DNA of 10,375 bases from an uncultured Kiloniellales bacterium (GCA_947259625.1 CAMYMY010000116.1:1-10375); one strand, 5' to 3'; counted from the stretch's first letter, positions 1-7,068 are shown. Translations and numbers: made by a program. The notes: a model not told the origin generated them from the sequence alone.

Positions 1-9
1 CCCAGAGCT

Positions 10-741
10 ATGAGTGAGAAGCCGTGGCGCTGGTGGCGCTTCCGGCCGGCCTTCTGGCCGACGCTCTTCACCCTGCCCATGCTCGCCGTGCTGATCGGCC
101 TGGGGACCTGGCAGCTCCAGCGGCTCGAATGGAAGCAGGCCCAGATCGCCGAGCGCGAGACGCGCAGCACCGCGCCGGCCATCGACCTGCCCCGCGAAGT
201 CTCCGACCCGCAAGCCCTCCAGTTCCGCCGCGTCGCGCTGACCGGACGCTTCCTGCACGCGCGCGAGATGTACCTGAACGGCCGCACCTACAAGGGCCAG
301 GTCGGCGTTCATGTCGTGACGCCGCTGGTGCTGGCCGACGGCCGCGGGCTGCTGGTCGACCGTGGCTGGGTGCCGATGGCCCGCAAGGACCCGGCCGGCC
401 GCCCCGACGGACAGGTCGCGGGGATCGTCACGCTGGAGGCCCTGCTGCGCAGCGGCGGTTGGACAGGCAGCCGGACTTTCCGGCCCGACAACCGGCCCGA
501 GGAGAACCTCTGGTTCTGGGTCGAACCCGCGGCCATGGCCGCCTGGGCCGGCCTCGAGGACCCGGTCACCGCGCTCTACGCCGCGGCCGGGGCGGCCGAA
601 AACCCCGGAGGCCTGCCGGTCGGCGGGCAGACCCGCGTGACCCTGCGCAACGACCACCTGCAATACGCGCTCACCTGGTACGCGTTGGCCGTGGTCCTGG
701 CCGTGATCTACGGGCTCTACCACCGAAAGCGGGTGGGCTGA
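10..741 (+). CDS. SURF1 family cytochrome c oxidase assembly protein
   Basis: The 243-residue product matches the SURF1 family in plan: a short basic, Trp-rich N-terminus, a first membrane helix at about residues 16-34 that runs into the family hallmark GTWQLQRLEWK, a soluble domain facing the periplasm, and a second helix at about 217-236 followed by a basic tail (YHRKRVG). Family-typical stretches include YLNGRTYKGQVGVHVVTPL and LLVDRGWVP. SURF1 proteins help build the haem a centre of cytochrome c oxidase in the inner membrane. In alphaproteobacteria the gene usually closes a cox/cta cluster, so the upstream neighbours, outside this window, are probably oxidase genes. The ATG at 10 is chosen because it gives the expected short cytoplasmic leader; its ribosome site lies at or beyond the window edge. 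Downstream it converges on a broken membrane gene only 21 bases away. The family call is firm; the oxidase partner is inferred. Confidence 0.93.
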   Translation: MSEKPWRWWRFRPAFWPTLFTLPMLAVLIGLGTWQLQRLEWKQAQIAERETRSTAPAIDLPREVSDPQALQFRRVALTGRFLHAREMYLNGRTYKGQVGVHVVTPLVLADGRGLLVDRGWVPMARKDPAGRPDGQVAGIVTLEALLRSGGWTGSRTFRPDNRPEENLWFWVEPAAMAAWAGLEDPVTALYAAAGAAENPGGLPVGGQTRVTLRNDHLQYALTWYALAVVLAVIYGLYHRKRVG

Positions 742-757
742 CGCCCGGCCGCGGGCG
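742..757. terminator. GC-rich hairpin between convergent gene ends (possible terminator)
   Basis: Directly after the surf1 stop codon, CGCCCG and CGGGCG form a perfect 6-bp stem around a GCCG loop. It lies in the 21-base gap between surf1 and the convergent membrane gene, where a shared bidirectional terminator would be expected. No T tract follows on either strand, so it is not a classical intrinsic terminator. A chance GC hairpin in a GC-rich genome is possible. Confidence 0.3.
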
Positions 758-762
758 CCCGT

Positions 763-1550
763 TCACCGGGCGAAGTGGACCCCGGGCGCCGTCTCCGCCG
801 CCGGGCTGCTCCCCAGATCCCGATAGGCAATCGCGACGATGGCCAGGCACAGCGCCACCGGAAGGTACATCACCGGGCTCATCAGCAGGGTCACCCACCA
901 ATAGTCGGTCGCCGCGGCGGCGTGCGCCGGGTTCAAGATATTGATGTCGAACAGGACGTAGTACAGGCCGAAGGTCAGCCCGTAGCCGACCAGGGCGACG
1001 GGGAGGCTCGCCGTCAGGAAGGCCCCCACCAGGCGCCAGGTGGAGCCCCGGGTGCGCGACCACGACTCGCCAAGGGACAGGCCTTCGCCCAGGGCCACGG
1101 CCGGGAAGGGCAGGGACAGCCGGGCCATGAAGGCCAGCGGCGCGGCATAGGCGACGAGCACGAGGGGCACGATGATGACGATGAGGACGGCGTGCGCCAG
1201 AACATGCCGTTGAACTGGCCGAGGCCGAATTTGAGCGCGCCCTCCGCACCGAGCAGCATGTAGCGGTACCAGAAGATGCCGAAGACGACCATGATGAAGA
1301 AGCTGCCGGTCCACAGGATCAGGAGGGTGCCGATCGGATAGCCTTCCAGGCTGTAGCCGCCCTGGCCGTCGGCGGCCTGCGCGGCATAGGCACCCAAGTC
1401 GTCGAAATAGCCCAGGGCGGCGGCCACGGCCCAGGGCAGGGTCACCAGAAGAACCAGAACGACGTAGGGCTTGATGTGGGTCCTGATCAGCATGACCGCT
1501 TCGCCGATCGTGCCAAAGACGGCCAGATTGCTGTGCGGATTAAGCGCCAT
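763..1550 (-). pseudogene. Multi-pass membrane protein of unknown function, frameshifted
   Basis: Reading leftward from the ATG at 1550-1548, the protein begins MALNPHSNLAVFGTIGEA and stays clearly membrane-like until about residue 119 (GQFNGMFWR). The frame then turns into a Ser/Pro/Trp-rich shadow sequence, while the -1 frame picks up at base 1194 with HAVLIVIIVPLVLVAY and runs to a stop at 763-765. Rejoining the two frames gives 262 residues with about five hydrophobic segments (roughly 28-49, 71-95, 120-142, 172-201 and 218-243). The start is supported by GGGAG at 1562-1558, seven bases upstream. The stretch ARLSLPFPAVALGEGLSLGE followed by SW and TRG resembles, from memory, an uncharacterised alphaproteobacterial membrane family. 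Both halves keep normal codon bias and lack stops, so the shift is either recent or a sequencing/assembly error. The function is unknown. No slippery heptamer is visible that would suggest programmed frameshifting. Confidence 0.75.
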
Positions 1551-1557
1551 GATCTGT

Positions 1558-1562
1558 CTCCC
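1558..1562 (-). promoter_or_regulatory. Ribosome binding site deciding the start of the membrane gene
   Basis: On the minus strand GGGAG sits seven bases before the ATG at 1550. An in-frame ATG further upstream at 1607 would add a low-complexity Arg/Gly/Ala leader and lacks this support, so the shorter start is preferred. Confidence 0.6.
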
Positions 1563-1717
1563 GCGTTGCCGGGCGGCGGCCCCCCGAGGGCCCCCGCGCC
1601 CCGTCATAGTCAGGGTTGAAGCTTAAGAGCGACTTAAAGGGCCCGAGTGTGGGCGGCACCCTGGAATCGGCCGGCGCCAGCCGCTATGAAGGGCGGCGAT
1701 GCCAGCAGACCGGTCGC

Positions 1718-1724
1718 AGGGGAG
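1718..1724 (+). promoter_or_regulatory. Ribosome binding site deciding the start of the M32 peptidase gene
   Basis: AGGGGAG lies five bases before the ATG at 1730. The reading frame is open back to 1616, but that extension (MKLKSDLKGPSVGG and onward) does not look like family sequence. This site therefore favours the start MTAYQDLEARF. The 179-base gap 1551-1729 between the two divergent genes must hold both promoters, but I see no convincing -35/-10 pair there. Confidence 0.65.
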
Positions 1725-1729
1725 CCGCC

Positions 1730-3220
1730 ATGACCGCTTATCAGGACCTCGAAGCCCGCTTCCGCCGCCTCTACGCCCTGCAGGAGGCCGCCGGGGTGCT
1801 GCACTGGGACATGTCGACGGTGATGCCCGAGGGTGGCGGCGGCGCGCGCAGCGAGCAGCTGGCGGTGCTCGAGGTGGTCTGCCACGAAACCTCGACGGAC
1901 GGGGAGCTGGGCGACCTCTTCGCCGCGGCCGAGGCGGAGGCCGGCGCGCTCGACCCTTGGCGCCAGGCCAACCTGCGCGAGATGCGCCGAGAGTGGCGCC
2001 ACGCCACGGCGCTCGATGCCGGCCTGGTCGAGGCGCTGGCCAAGGCGACCATGGCCTGCGAGATGACCTGGCGCAAGGCGCGGCCCGACAACGACTTCGC
2101 CGCCGTGCTGCCGGCGCTGAAAGAGGTCCTGGGCTTGACGCGGGAGGCCGCCGAGGCCAAGTCGGACGCGCTCGGCCTATCGCCCTACGACGCGCTTCTG
2201 GACCAGTACGAGCCGGGCGGCCGGATCGCGCGAATCGCCCCGGTCTTCGACGACCTCGCGGCCTTCCTGCCCGGGTTTCTGGGCGAGGTCATGGAGCGCC
2301 AGGCCGCGGCGGGCGCGCCGCTCGCTCCCGAAGGGCCGTTTCCGGAGGCGGCCCAGGAGGCGCTCGGCCGCAGGCTCATGGCGGCGGTCGGCTTCGACTT
2401 CGGCCACGGCCGGCTCGACGTCTCGCTGCACCCCTTCTGCGGCGGCGTGCCGGACGACGTGCGCATCACCACGCGCTACGACGAGGCCGACTTCTCCAAG
2501 GCGCTGATGGGCGTGCTGCACGAGACGGGACATGCCATGTACGAGCGCGGCCTGCCGGCGAATTGGCGCCTGCAGCCGGTCGGCCAGGCGCGCGGCATGG
2601 CGCTGCACGAGAGCCAGTCGCTGCTGGTCGAGATGCAGGTCTGCCGGGGCCCGGCCTTCCTCGGCTTCCTGGCGCCGCTCGCCGCCGAGGCCTTCGGCGG
2701 CGTCGGCCCGGCCTGGACGGCGGAGAACCTGCTCCGGCTCGCCAACAAGGTCGAGCCCGGCTTCATACGGGTCGACGCCGACGAAGTGACCTATCCGGCC
2801 CACGTCATCCTGCGCACCCGCCTGGAACGGGCAATGATCGCCGGCGAACTCGCGCCCGCCGACCTGCCCGGCGCCTGGAACGAGGCCATGGCGGAGCTCC
2901 TCGGCCTCACGCCCCGCGACGACCGGCTCGGTTGCCTGCAGGATATCCACTGGTACGACGGCGCCTGGGGCTATTTCCCGACCTACACCCTGGGCGCCAT
3001 GACCGCCGCCCAGCTCTATGCCGCGGCCGTGGCCGCCGTGCCCGAGATCCCCGAGGCCATCGGCCGGGGCGACTTTTCGCCCCTGATGGCCTGGCTGAAA
3101 GAGAACGTGCACGCCAAGGGCTCGCTGCTCTCGGCCGACGAGCTCCTGACCGAGGCGACGGGCCAGCCGCTGGACCCGGGGGTGTTCGAGGCGCATCTTA
3201 GGAGACGGTATCTGGACTGA
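1730..3220 (+). CDS. M32 family metallocarboxypeptidase (carboxypeptidase Taq type)
   Basis: The 496-residue product is the usual length for M32 zinc carboxypeptidases, cytoplasmic enzymes that remove C-terminal residues from peptides. The active-site motif HETGH is at residues 264-268, giving two zinc ligands (H264, H268) and the catalytic E265. The third ligand is expected to be E294 in HESQSLLVEMQ, 26 residues after H268 as in the family. Other M32 signatures are present in order: DDVRITTRYDE before the zinc site, then RVDADEVTYPAHVILR, and HWYDGAWGYFPTYTLG near the C-terminus. There is no signal peptide. The N-terminal part (ALQEAAGVLHWDMSTVMPEGG) is also typical. The start at 1730 rests on a good ribosome site and on family length. 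It is transcribed away from the broken membrane gene and is followed 56 bases later by a small gene, so the two could share a transcript. The catalytic set looks intact; the physiological substrate is unknown. Confidence 0.95.
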   Translation: MTAYQDLEARFRRLYALQEAAGVLHWDMSTVMPEGGGGARSEQLAVLEVVCHETSTDGELGDLFAAAEAEAGALDPWRQANLREMRREWRHATALDAGLVEALAKATMACEMTWRKARPDNDFAAVLPALKEVLGLTREAAEAKSDALGLSPYDALLDQYEPGGRIARIAPVFDDLAAFLPGFLGEVMERQAAAGAPLAPEGPFPEAAQEALGRRLMAAVGFDFGHGRLDVSLHPFCGGVPDDVRITTRYDEADFSKALMGVLHETGHAMYERGLPANWRLQPVGQARGMALHESQSLLVEMQVCRGPAFLGFLAPLAAEAFGGVGPAWTAENLLRLANKVEPGFIRVDADEVTYPAHVILRTRLERAMIAGELAPADLPGAWNEAMAELLGLTPRDDRLGCLQDIHWYDGAWGYFPTYTLGAMTAAQLYAAAVAAVPEIPEAIGRGDFSPLMAWLKENVHAKGSLLSADELLTEATGQPLDPGVFEAHLRRRYLD

Positions 3221-3231
3221 GTCGGCTTACG

Positions 3232-3255
3232 GCCCCATCTCTTTGGTGGTGGGGC
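3232..3255 (+). other. Hairpin between the M32 peptidase and the small gene
   Basis: GCCCCATC and GGTGGGGC can pair as an 8-bp stem (one T-G wobble) around an 8-base loop. It begins 11 bases after the peptidase stop and ends 7 bases before the ribosome site of the next gene. There is no T tract, so it is not a standard terminator. It could stabilise the 3' end of the upstream message or be chance. Confidence 0.3.
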
Positions 3256-3276
3256 ACACGGGAGGAGACCACGCAG

Positions 3277-3513
3277 ATGGCAGTTTCAGGCATCGGCAAG
3301 ATGGCGGCCAGGGCGACCGGCTCGGCGGCGGGCGTGTTGGGCGAGCTGATCGGATCGGGCGCCTATCCGGAGAGCGAGTACGGTCTGGCCGCCTATCTCT
3401 TCGAGCGCGTCGCCCAGAGCGAGAAGGAGACGGCCACCAAGGACCGGCAGTACTATCTCGATCTCATGGCCGCCTGCCTGGGGACGGTGCGCGAGCGCCC
3501 GGGCGCCGGTTAG
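3277..3513 (+). CDS. Small protein of unknown function (78 residues)
   Basis: An ATG at 3277 is preceded by AGGAG at 3263-3267 with nine bases of spacing, and the frame runs 78 codons to a TAG. Apart from the first few codons, third positions are almost all G or C, matching neighbouring genes and supporting real translation. The product has a Gly/Ala-rich N-terminal third (GIGKMAARATGSAAGVLGEL) and then a charged, probably helical part (AAYLFERVAQSEKETATKDR followed by QYYLDLMAACLGTVRER). It has one Cys, no signal peptide and no evident membrane helix. I do not recognise the family. It lies between the M32 peptidase and thrC, 85 bases before the thrC start, and could be co-transcribed with the peptidase. 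It might instead be a lineage-specific gene. The coding call is fairly secure; the function is unknown. Confidence 0.7.
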   Translation: MAVSGIGKMAARATGSAAGVLGELIGSGAYPESEYGLAAYLFERVAQSEKETATKDRQYYLDLMAACLGTVRERPGAG

Positions 3514-3542
3514 GGCCTGCTTTCGCCCTGCCGCCACATCGC

Positions 3543-3571
3543 TTGCCGCCCCGGTGCCCGGCGTCTAGATT
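3543..3571 (+). promoter_or_regulatory. Candidate sigma-70-type promoter for thrC
   Basis: TTGCCG at 3543-3548 and TAGATT at 3566-3571 are separated by exactly 17 bases, each matching four of six consensus positions. Initiation about seven bases downstream would leave a short leader of roughly 20 bases before thrC. The spacing and placement are good, but the matches are partial. Confidence 0.45.
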
Positions 3572-3598
3572 AGCGCGCCATTTTGCATGGGCGGGGTC

Positions 3599-5005
3599 AT
3601 GAAGTACGTCTCCACCCGGGGCCGCGCCCCGGTGCTCGAATTCGACGAGGTGCTGCTCGCGGGCTTGGCCCGCGACGGCGGGCTCTATCTTCCCGAGACC
3701 TGGCCGCATTTCCCGGCGGAGGAGATCCGCGCCCTGGCCGGCCTCGGCTATGCCGAGATCGCGCTTCGGATCCTGCGGCCCTTCGTCGGCCGGGCGATTC
3801 CCGAGGCGGAACTCCGGCCGATCGTCGAGGAGGCCTACACGGGCTTTGGCCACAAGGCGGTCGCGCCCTTGAAGCAGCTGGACAGCAATACCTGGCTGAT
3901 GGAGCTGTTCCACGGGCCGACGCTGGCCTTCAAGGACTATGCGCTGCAGGTGGTCGGGCGCCTCTTCGACCACGTGCTGGCGCGCCGCGGCGAGCGGGTG
4001 ACCATCGTCGGCGCGACCTCGGGCGATACCGGCTCGGCCGCCATCGAGGCCTGCCGCGACCGCGAGCGGATCGATATCTTCATTCTGCACCCCAAGGGCC
4101 GCGTGTCCGAGGTGCAGCGCCGCCAGATGACCACGGTCGATGCGCCCAACGTGCACAACATCGCGGTCGAGGGCAGCTTCGACGACTGCCAGGACCTGGT
4201 GAAGGCGATGTTCAACGACAGCGCGTTTCGCGACGAGATGGCGCTGTCGGCGGTCAACTCGATCAACTGGGCGCGGATCCTGATCCAGACCGTCTATTAT
4301 TTCGTCGCCGCCGTGGCGCTGGGCGCGCCGGGGCGGCGGGTCGCCTTCGCCGTGCCGACCGGCAACTTCGGCAACGTCTATGCCGGCTACGCGGCGCGGC
4401 AGATGGGCTTGCCGGTGGCGCAGCTCGTCGTCGGGTCCAATCGCAACGACATCCTGACCCGCTTCCTGGAGAGCGGCGTCATGGAAGCGGCTCCGGTCGA
4501 ACCAAGCCTCTCGCCCTCGATGGACATCCAGGTCTCCAGCAACTTCGAGCGCCTGCTGTTCGACGTCCTTGGGCGGGACGGCGCCGCAGTCGCGGCGGCC
4601 CTCGAGGGCTTCCGGGCCTCGGGCCGCCTCGACCTTCGCGCGGCGCGCGGCGCCGAGGCACTGGCGATCTTCGACGGCGCGCGGCTCGACGACGACGGCA
4701 CGCTGGCCGAGATCGCCCGCCTGCAGCGGGAGACCGGCGAGCTGGTCGATCCGCACAGCGCCGTGGGCATCGCCGCGGCGCGGGCCAAGGCGCTGGACCC
4801 GGCCGTCCCGGTGGTGGCGCTGGCGACCGCGCATCCGGCCAAGTTTCCCGACGCGGTCGAACGGGCCTGCGGCCGCAGGCCGGCCCTGCCGGCGCGCCTC
4901 GCCGACCTCTACCAGCGCGCCGAGCGCTGTGCCGTCCTGCCCTATGACCTTGCCGCGGTCCAGGGCGAGATCCGCAGAACCCGCGCGGCCGAGGGCGTGG
5001 CATGA
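3599..5005 (+). CDS. thrC: Threonine synthase
   Basis: The 468-residue product is a PLP-dependent threonine synthase, which converts O-phospho-L-homoserine and water to L-threonine and phosphate in the last step of threonine synthesis. The N-terminal domain starts with the typical MKYVSTRG. The PLP-binding lysine is K112 in HGPTLAFKDYALQ. The cofactor/phosphate-binding loop is GATSGDTGSAAIEA, followed by VPTGNFGNVYAGYAA and, near the C-terminus, DPHSAVGIAAA and ATAHPAKFP. The length suits the longer bacterial/fungal-type enzyme. An in-frame ATG at 3587 lacks a ribosome site; the ATG at 3599 follows the G-rich stretch GGGCGGGG and gives the canonical N-terminus, so it is chosen. The stop codon overlaps the start of the next gene (ATGA), suggesting translational coupling with the M16 peptidase. 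The enzyme should be cytoplasmic and active. Confidence 0.97.
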   Translation: MKYVSTRGRAPVLEFDEVLLAGLARDGGLYLPETWPHFPAEEIRALAGLGYAEIALRILRPFVGRAIPEAELRPIVEEAYTGFGHKAVAPLKQLDSNTWLMELFHGPTLAFKDYALQVVGRLFDHVLARRGERVTIVGATSGDTGSAAIEACRDRERIDIFILHPKGRVSEVQRRQMTTVDAPNVHNIAVEGSFDDCQDLVKAMFNDSAFRDEMALSAVNSINWARILIQTVYYFVAAVALGAPGRRVAFAVPTGNFGNVYAGYAARQMGLPVAQLVVGSNRNDILTRFLESGVMEAAPVEPSLSPSMDIQVSSNFERLLFDVLGRDGAAVAAALEGFRASGRLDLRAARGAEALAIFDGARLDDDGTLAEIARLQRETGELVDPHSAVGIAAARAKALDPAVPVVALATAHPAKFPDAVERACGRRPALPARLADLYQRAERCAVLPYDLAAVQGEIRRTRAAEGVA

Positions 5006-6258
5006 CGATCCAGGTGAAAAAGCTGTCCGGCGGCCTGACCGTGGCGACCGATCGGGTCGAACAAGCCGAGACGGTCTCGCTCGGCGCCTGGGTCGGCGTC
5101 GGCACGCGCCACGAGCCCGCCGAGGCCAACGGCATCGCGCACCTGCTCGAGCACATGGCCTTCAAGGGGACGGAACGGCGCAGCGCCCGCGACATCGCCG
5201 AGGAGGTCGAGGCCGTGGGCGGCCACTTGAACGCCTATACCGGCCGCGAGAACACGGCGTTCTACGCCAAGGTCCTGGCCGAGGATATGCCGCTGGCGCT
5301 GGACGTGGTCGCCGACATCCTGCAGAACCCGACCTTCGATCCGGAGGAGCTGAGCCGCGAGCGCGCCGTGGTGCTGCAGGAGATCGGCCAGACGAACGAT
5401 ACGCCCGACGACATCATTTTCGACCATTTTCAGGAGACCGCCTATCCGGACCAGGCCTTGGGACGGCCGGTCCTCGGCCGGGCCGAGATCATTTCCGGCC
5501 TCGCCCGCGACAGCCTGCGCGGGTACATGGCGCGGAACTATCGCCCGCCCGAGATGATCCTCGCCGCCGCCGGCAAGGTCGACCACGAGGCCTTCGCCGA
5601 CCTGGCGCGCCGGGCCTTCGAGAGGCTGACGGCCGAGGCCAACAGCGAGGCCGAGCCGGCCCGCTACGCCGGCGGCGAATACCGCGAGACGCGGGACCTG
5701 GAGCAGGTCCATCTGCTGCTCGGTTTCGATGCGCTGGGATATCTCGACCCGGACTACTATGCCCTGATGGTGCTCTCCTGCCTGTTCGGCGGCGGCATGT
5801 CCTCGCGCCTGTTCCAGGAAATCCGCGAGAAGCGCGGCCTGGTCTACTCGGTCTACTCCTTCGTCTCGGCCTATCGCGACGGCGGCCTGTTCGGGATCTA
5901 CGCGGGGACCGGCGAATCCGAGGTCGCCGAGCTGATCCCCGTGGTCTGCGACGAGATCGCCAAGCTGTGTAGGGATATCGCCGGGCCCGAGGTCGAGCGC
6001 GCCAAGGCCCAGCTCAAGGCCGGCATTCTCATGAGCCGGGAGAGCAGCGCGGTGCGCTGCGAGCAGCTCGCCCAGCAGCTGCTGACCTTCGGCCGGCCGC
6101 TGCCCGTGGCCGAGATCGTGGCCAAGATCGAGGCGGTCGACACCGTCCGCCTGCAGCAGCTGGCCGGCTCCGTGCTTCGCGGCCGGCCGACCTTCGCGGC
6201 GCTGGGGCCGATCGGCCGGGTCGAGGACTACGACCGGCTTGCGGCCCGCCTGGACTGA
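5002..6258 (+). CDS. M16 family zinc peptidase (mitochondrial processing peptidase-like)
   Basis: The 418-residue product carries the inverted zinc motif HLLEH at residues 47-51 (H47 and H51 as ligands, E50 catalytic). The third ligand, E127 in VVLQEIGQTND, lies 76 residues after H51, the normal M16B spacing. The C-terminal half has the partner motif REKRGLVYSVYSF, which helps bind substrate in the clamshell fold. No signal peptide is visible, so it is probably cytoplasmic. Family members degrade or process peptides, and the bacterial ones are relatives of the mitochondrial processing peptidase. The start overlaps the thrC stop by four bases (ATGA), with GAGGG at 4991-4995 inside thrC as ribosome site. 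This thrC-M16 pairing is common in alphaproteobacteria, although no metabolic link between the two is established. All catalytic residues are present, so it should be the active type of subunit; the substrate is unknown. Confidence 0.95.
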   Translation: MTIQVKKLSGGLTVATDRVEQAETVSLGAWVGVGTRHEPAEANGIAHLLEHMAFKGTERRSARDIAEEVEAVGGHLNAYTGRENTAFYAKVLAEDMPLALDVVADILQNPTFDPEELSRERAVVLQEIGQTNDTPDDIIFDHFQETAYPDQALGRPVLGRAEIISGLARDSLRGYMARNYRPPEMILAAAGKVDHEAFADLARRAFERLTAEANSEAEPARYAGGEYRETRDLEQVHLLLGFDALGYLDPDYYALMVLSCLFGGGMSSRLFQEIREKRGLVYSVYSFVSAYRDGGLFGIYAGTGESEVAELIPVVCDEIAKLCRDIAGPEVERAKAQLKAGILMSRESSAVRCEQLAQQLLTFGRPLPVAEIVAKIEAVDTVRLQQLAGSVLRGRPTFAALGPIGRVEDYDRLAARLD

Positions 6259-6266
6259 GCGGCGCC

Positions 6267-6866
6267 GTGCTGCTGTCTTCCCTCGGTCCCGCCTTGCACA
6301 GGGGCTTCCGGATCGAATGCGGCAGGGTCCATTTGCGCCCCTTGAGGCAGAGCGACTGGCGCGAATGGGCGGCGTTGCGCGGGGCGAGCCGCGATTTCCT
6401 GGTACCCTGGGAGCCGACCTGGTCCTACGACTCCCTGGGCCGCAGCGCATTCCGGCGCCGCGTGAAGGCCTACGACCGCGAATGGCAGCAGGGCACCGGC
6501 TACAGCCTGATGCTGGTCCGGCGCGACGACGAGGCGCTGCTCGGCGGCATGACCCTGACCAATATGCGCCGCGGCGTGGCCCAGTGCGCCAGCCTGGGCT
6601 ATTGGATCGGCGCCCGCCACGCCCGCCAGGGCTACATGACCGAGGGGACCGGCGGCGTGCTGGCGTTCTGCTTCGAGGACCTGGGGCTGCACCGCGTCGA
6701 GGCGGCCTGCCTGCCGAGCAACGCGGCGAGCAAGGCCTTGCTGACCCGGACGGGGTTCCGGGAGGAGGGCTACGCGCGCCAATACCTGCGGATCAACGGC
6801 ACGTGGCAGGACCACCTGCTCTTCGCCATCCTGCGCGACGAATGGGCGCAGGCCAATGGCCGCTGA
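6267..6866 (+). CDS. GNAT family N-acetyltransferase (RimJ/RimL type)
   Basis: The 199-residue product has the GNAT fold order seen in RimJ/RimL-like enzymes: an N-terminal strand VHLRPLRQSDW, then FLVPWEPTW, a central strand ending in LGYWIGARHARQGYMTEGTG (the acetyl-CoA pyrophosphate loop with Gln-Gly), then LGLHRVEAACLPSNAASKAL and the C-terminal GFREEGYARQYLRINGTWQD. Such enzymes transfer acetyl from acetyl-CoA to protein N-termini, often of ribosomal proteins, or to small amines; the target here cannot be told. The likely start is the GTG at 6267, eight bases after the M16 peptidase stop. Its ribosome site is weak, so expression probably depends on read-through from the upstream genes. 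It ends the thrC operon and faces algH across a palindromic repeat. The family is firm; the start codon is less so. Confidence 0.9.
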   Translation: MLLSSLGPALHRGFRIECGRVHLRPLRQSDWREWAALRGASRDFLVPWEPTWSYDSLGRSAFRRRVKAYDREWQQGTGYSLMLVRRDDEALLGGMTLTNMRRGVAQCASLGYWIGARHARQGYMTEGTGGVLAFCFEDLGLHRVEAACLPSNAASKALLTRTGFREEGYARQYLRINGTWQDHLLFAILRDEWAQANGR

Positions 6867-6871
6867 TCTCA

Positions 6872-7068
6872 GAGCCTGACCCAGAAAGAGCAAATGCAAA
6901 TCAATGCGTTAGCCATAACATATGATAGATTGTCATGGCCGGACTTGATCCGGCCATCCAGGATTTGCCGGCCGCAGACGCTGTTCTGGATCGCCGGGTC
7001 GAGCCCGGCGATGACAAGTTGGGTTTGTTAACTCGTTGATAATACGCGCTTGATTTTGAGTCGGACCC
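6872..7068. repeat. Imperfect inverted-repeat element filling the convergent intergenic region
   Basis: Beyond the inner arms at 6931-7016, outer sequences also match in inverted orientation. AAATCAATGCGTTA (6898-6911) resembles the reverse complement of 7040-7056 (AAATCAAGCGCGTATTA). GAGCCTGACCCA (6872-6883) resembles that of 7057-7068 (GGGTCCGACTCA), with differences that are all transitions. A 14-base insertion separates the two left blocks. The whole gap between the acetyltransferase stop and the algH stop may therefore be one diverged palindromic element of about 200 bp with no coding capacity. The outer match is much weaker than the inner one. Confidence 0.5.
6931..7016. repeat. Palindromic repeat with two covarying hairpins
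   Basis: A 31-base arm at 6931-6961 and its inverted partner at 6986-7016 match at 26 of 31 positions, around a 24-base spacer. Each arm is itself a perfect 9-bp hairpin with a 5-base loop (6935-6957 and 6990-7012). Of the five differences, four form two compensatory base-pair changes in the stem and one is in the loop. From memory, it resembles the palindromic intergenic repeats widespread in alphaproteobacteria (RIME/Bru-RS-like in style); exact family membership is not shown. It sits between two convergent genes, where it could act on transcript ends. Neither hairpin has a T tract. Confidence 0.85.

Noticed and set aside
1185..1205. Programmed -1 ribosomal frameshift in the membrane gene
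   Set aside because: No X XXY YYZ slippery heptamer and no obvious stimulatory structure are present at the junction; a one-base deletion is simpler.
775..1263. Plus-strand open frame of 162 codons opposite the broken membrane gene
   Set aside because: Its composition (Gln, Arg, His, Asp, Gly) is that of an antisense shadow of a membrane protein, and it has no ribosome site.
1616..1729. N-terminal extension of the M32 peptidase from an ATG at 1616
   Set aside because: The extra 38 residues do not look like M32 sequence, and a much better ribosome site precedes the ATG at 1730.
3509..3535. AGGGC/GCCCT hairpin after the small gene as a terminator
   Set aside because: The stem is only 5 bp with an 8-base loop and no T tract; too weak to call in such GC-rich DNA.
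3464..4834. Long minus-strand open frame of 456 codons opposite thrC
   Set aside because: It is antisense to a well-supported thrC, is rich in Arg, Gly, His and Asp without family motifs, and arises from the high third-position G/C content of the real gene.
4942..6450. Minus-strand open frame of 502 codons opposite the M16 peptidase
   Set aside because: It spans the end of thrC, all of the peptidase and part of the acetyltransferase, with low-complexity composition and no recognisable domain; it is a GC-driven shadow.
7019..7043. Promoter-like TTGGGT and GATAAT on the plus strand, pointing into the 3' end of algH
   Set aside because: The spacing is only 13 bases, and it lies within the AT-rich outer part of the inverted-repeat element with no gene in that direction.
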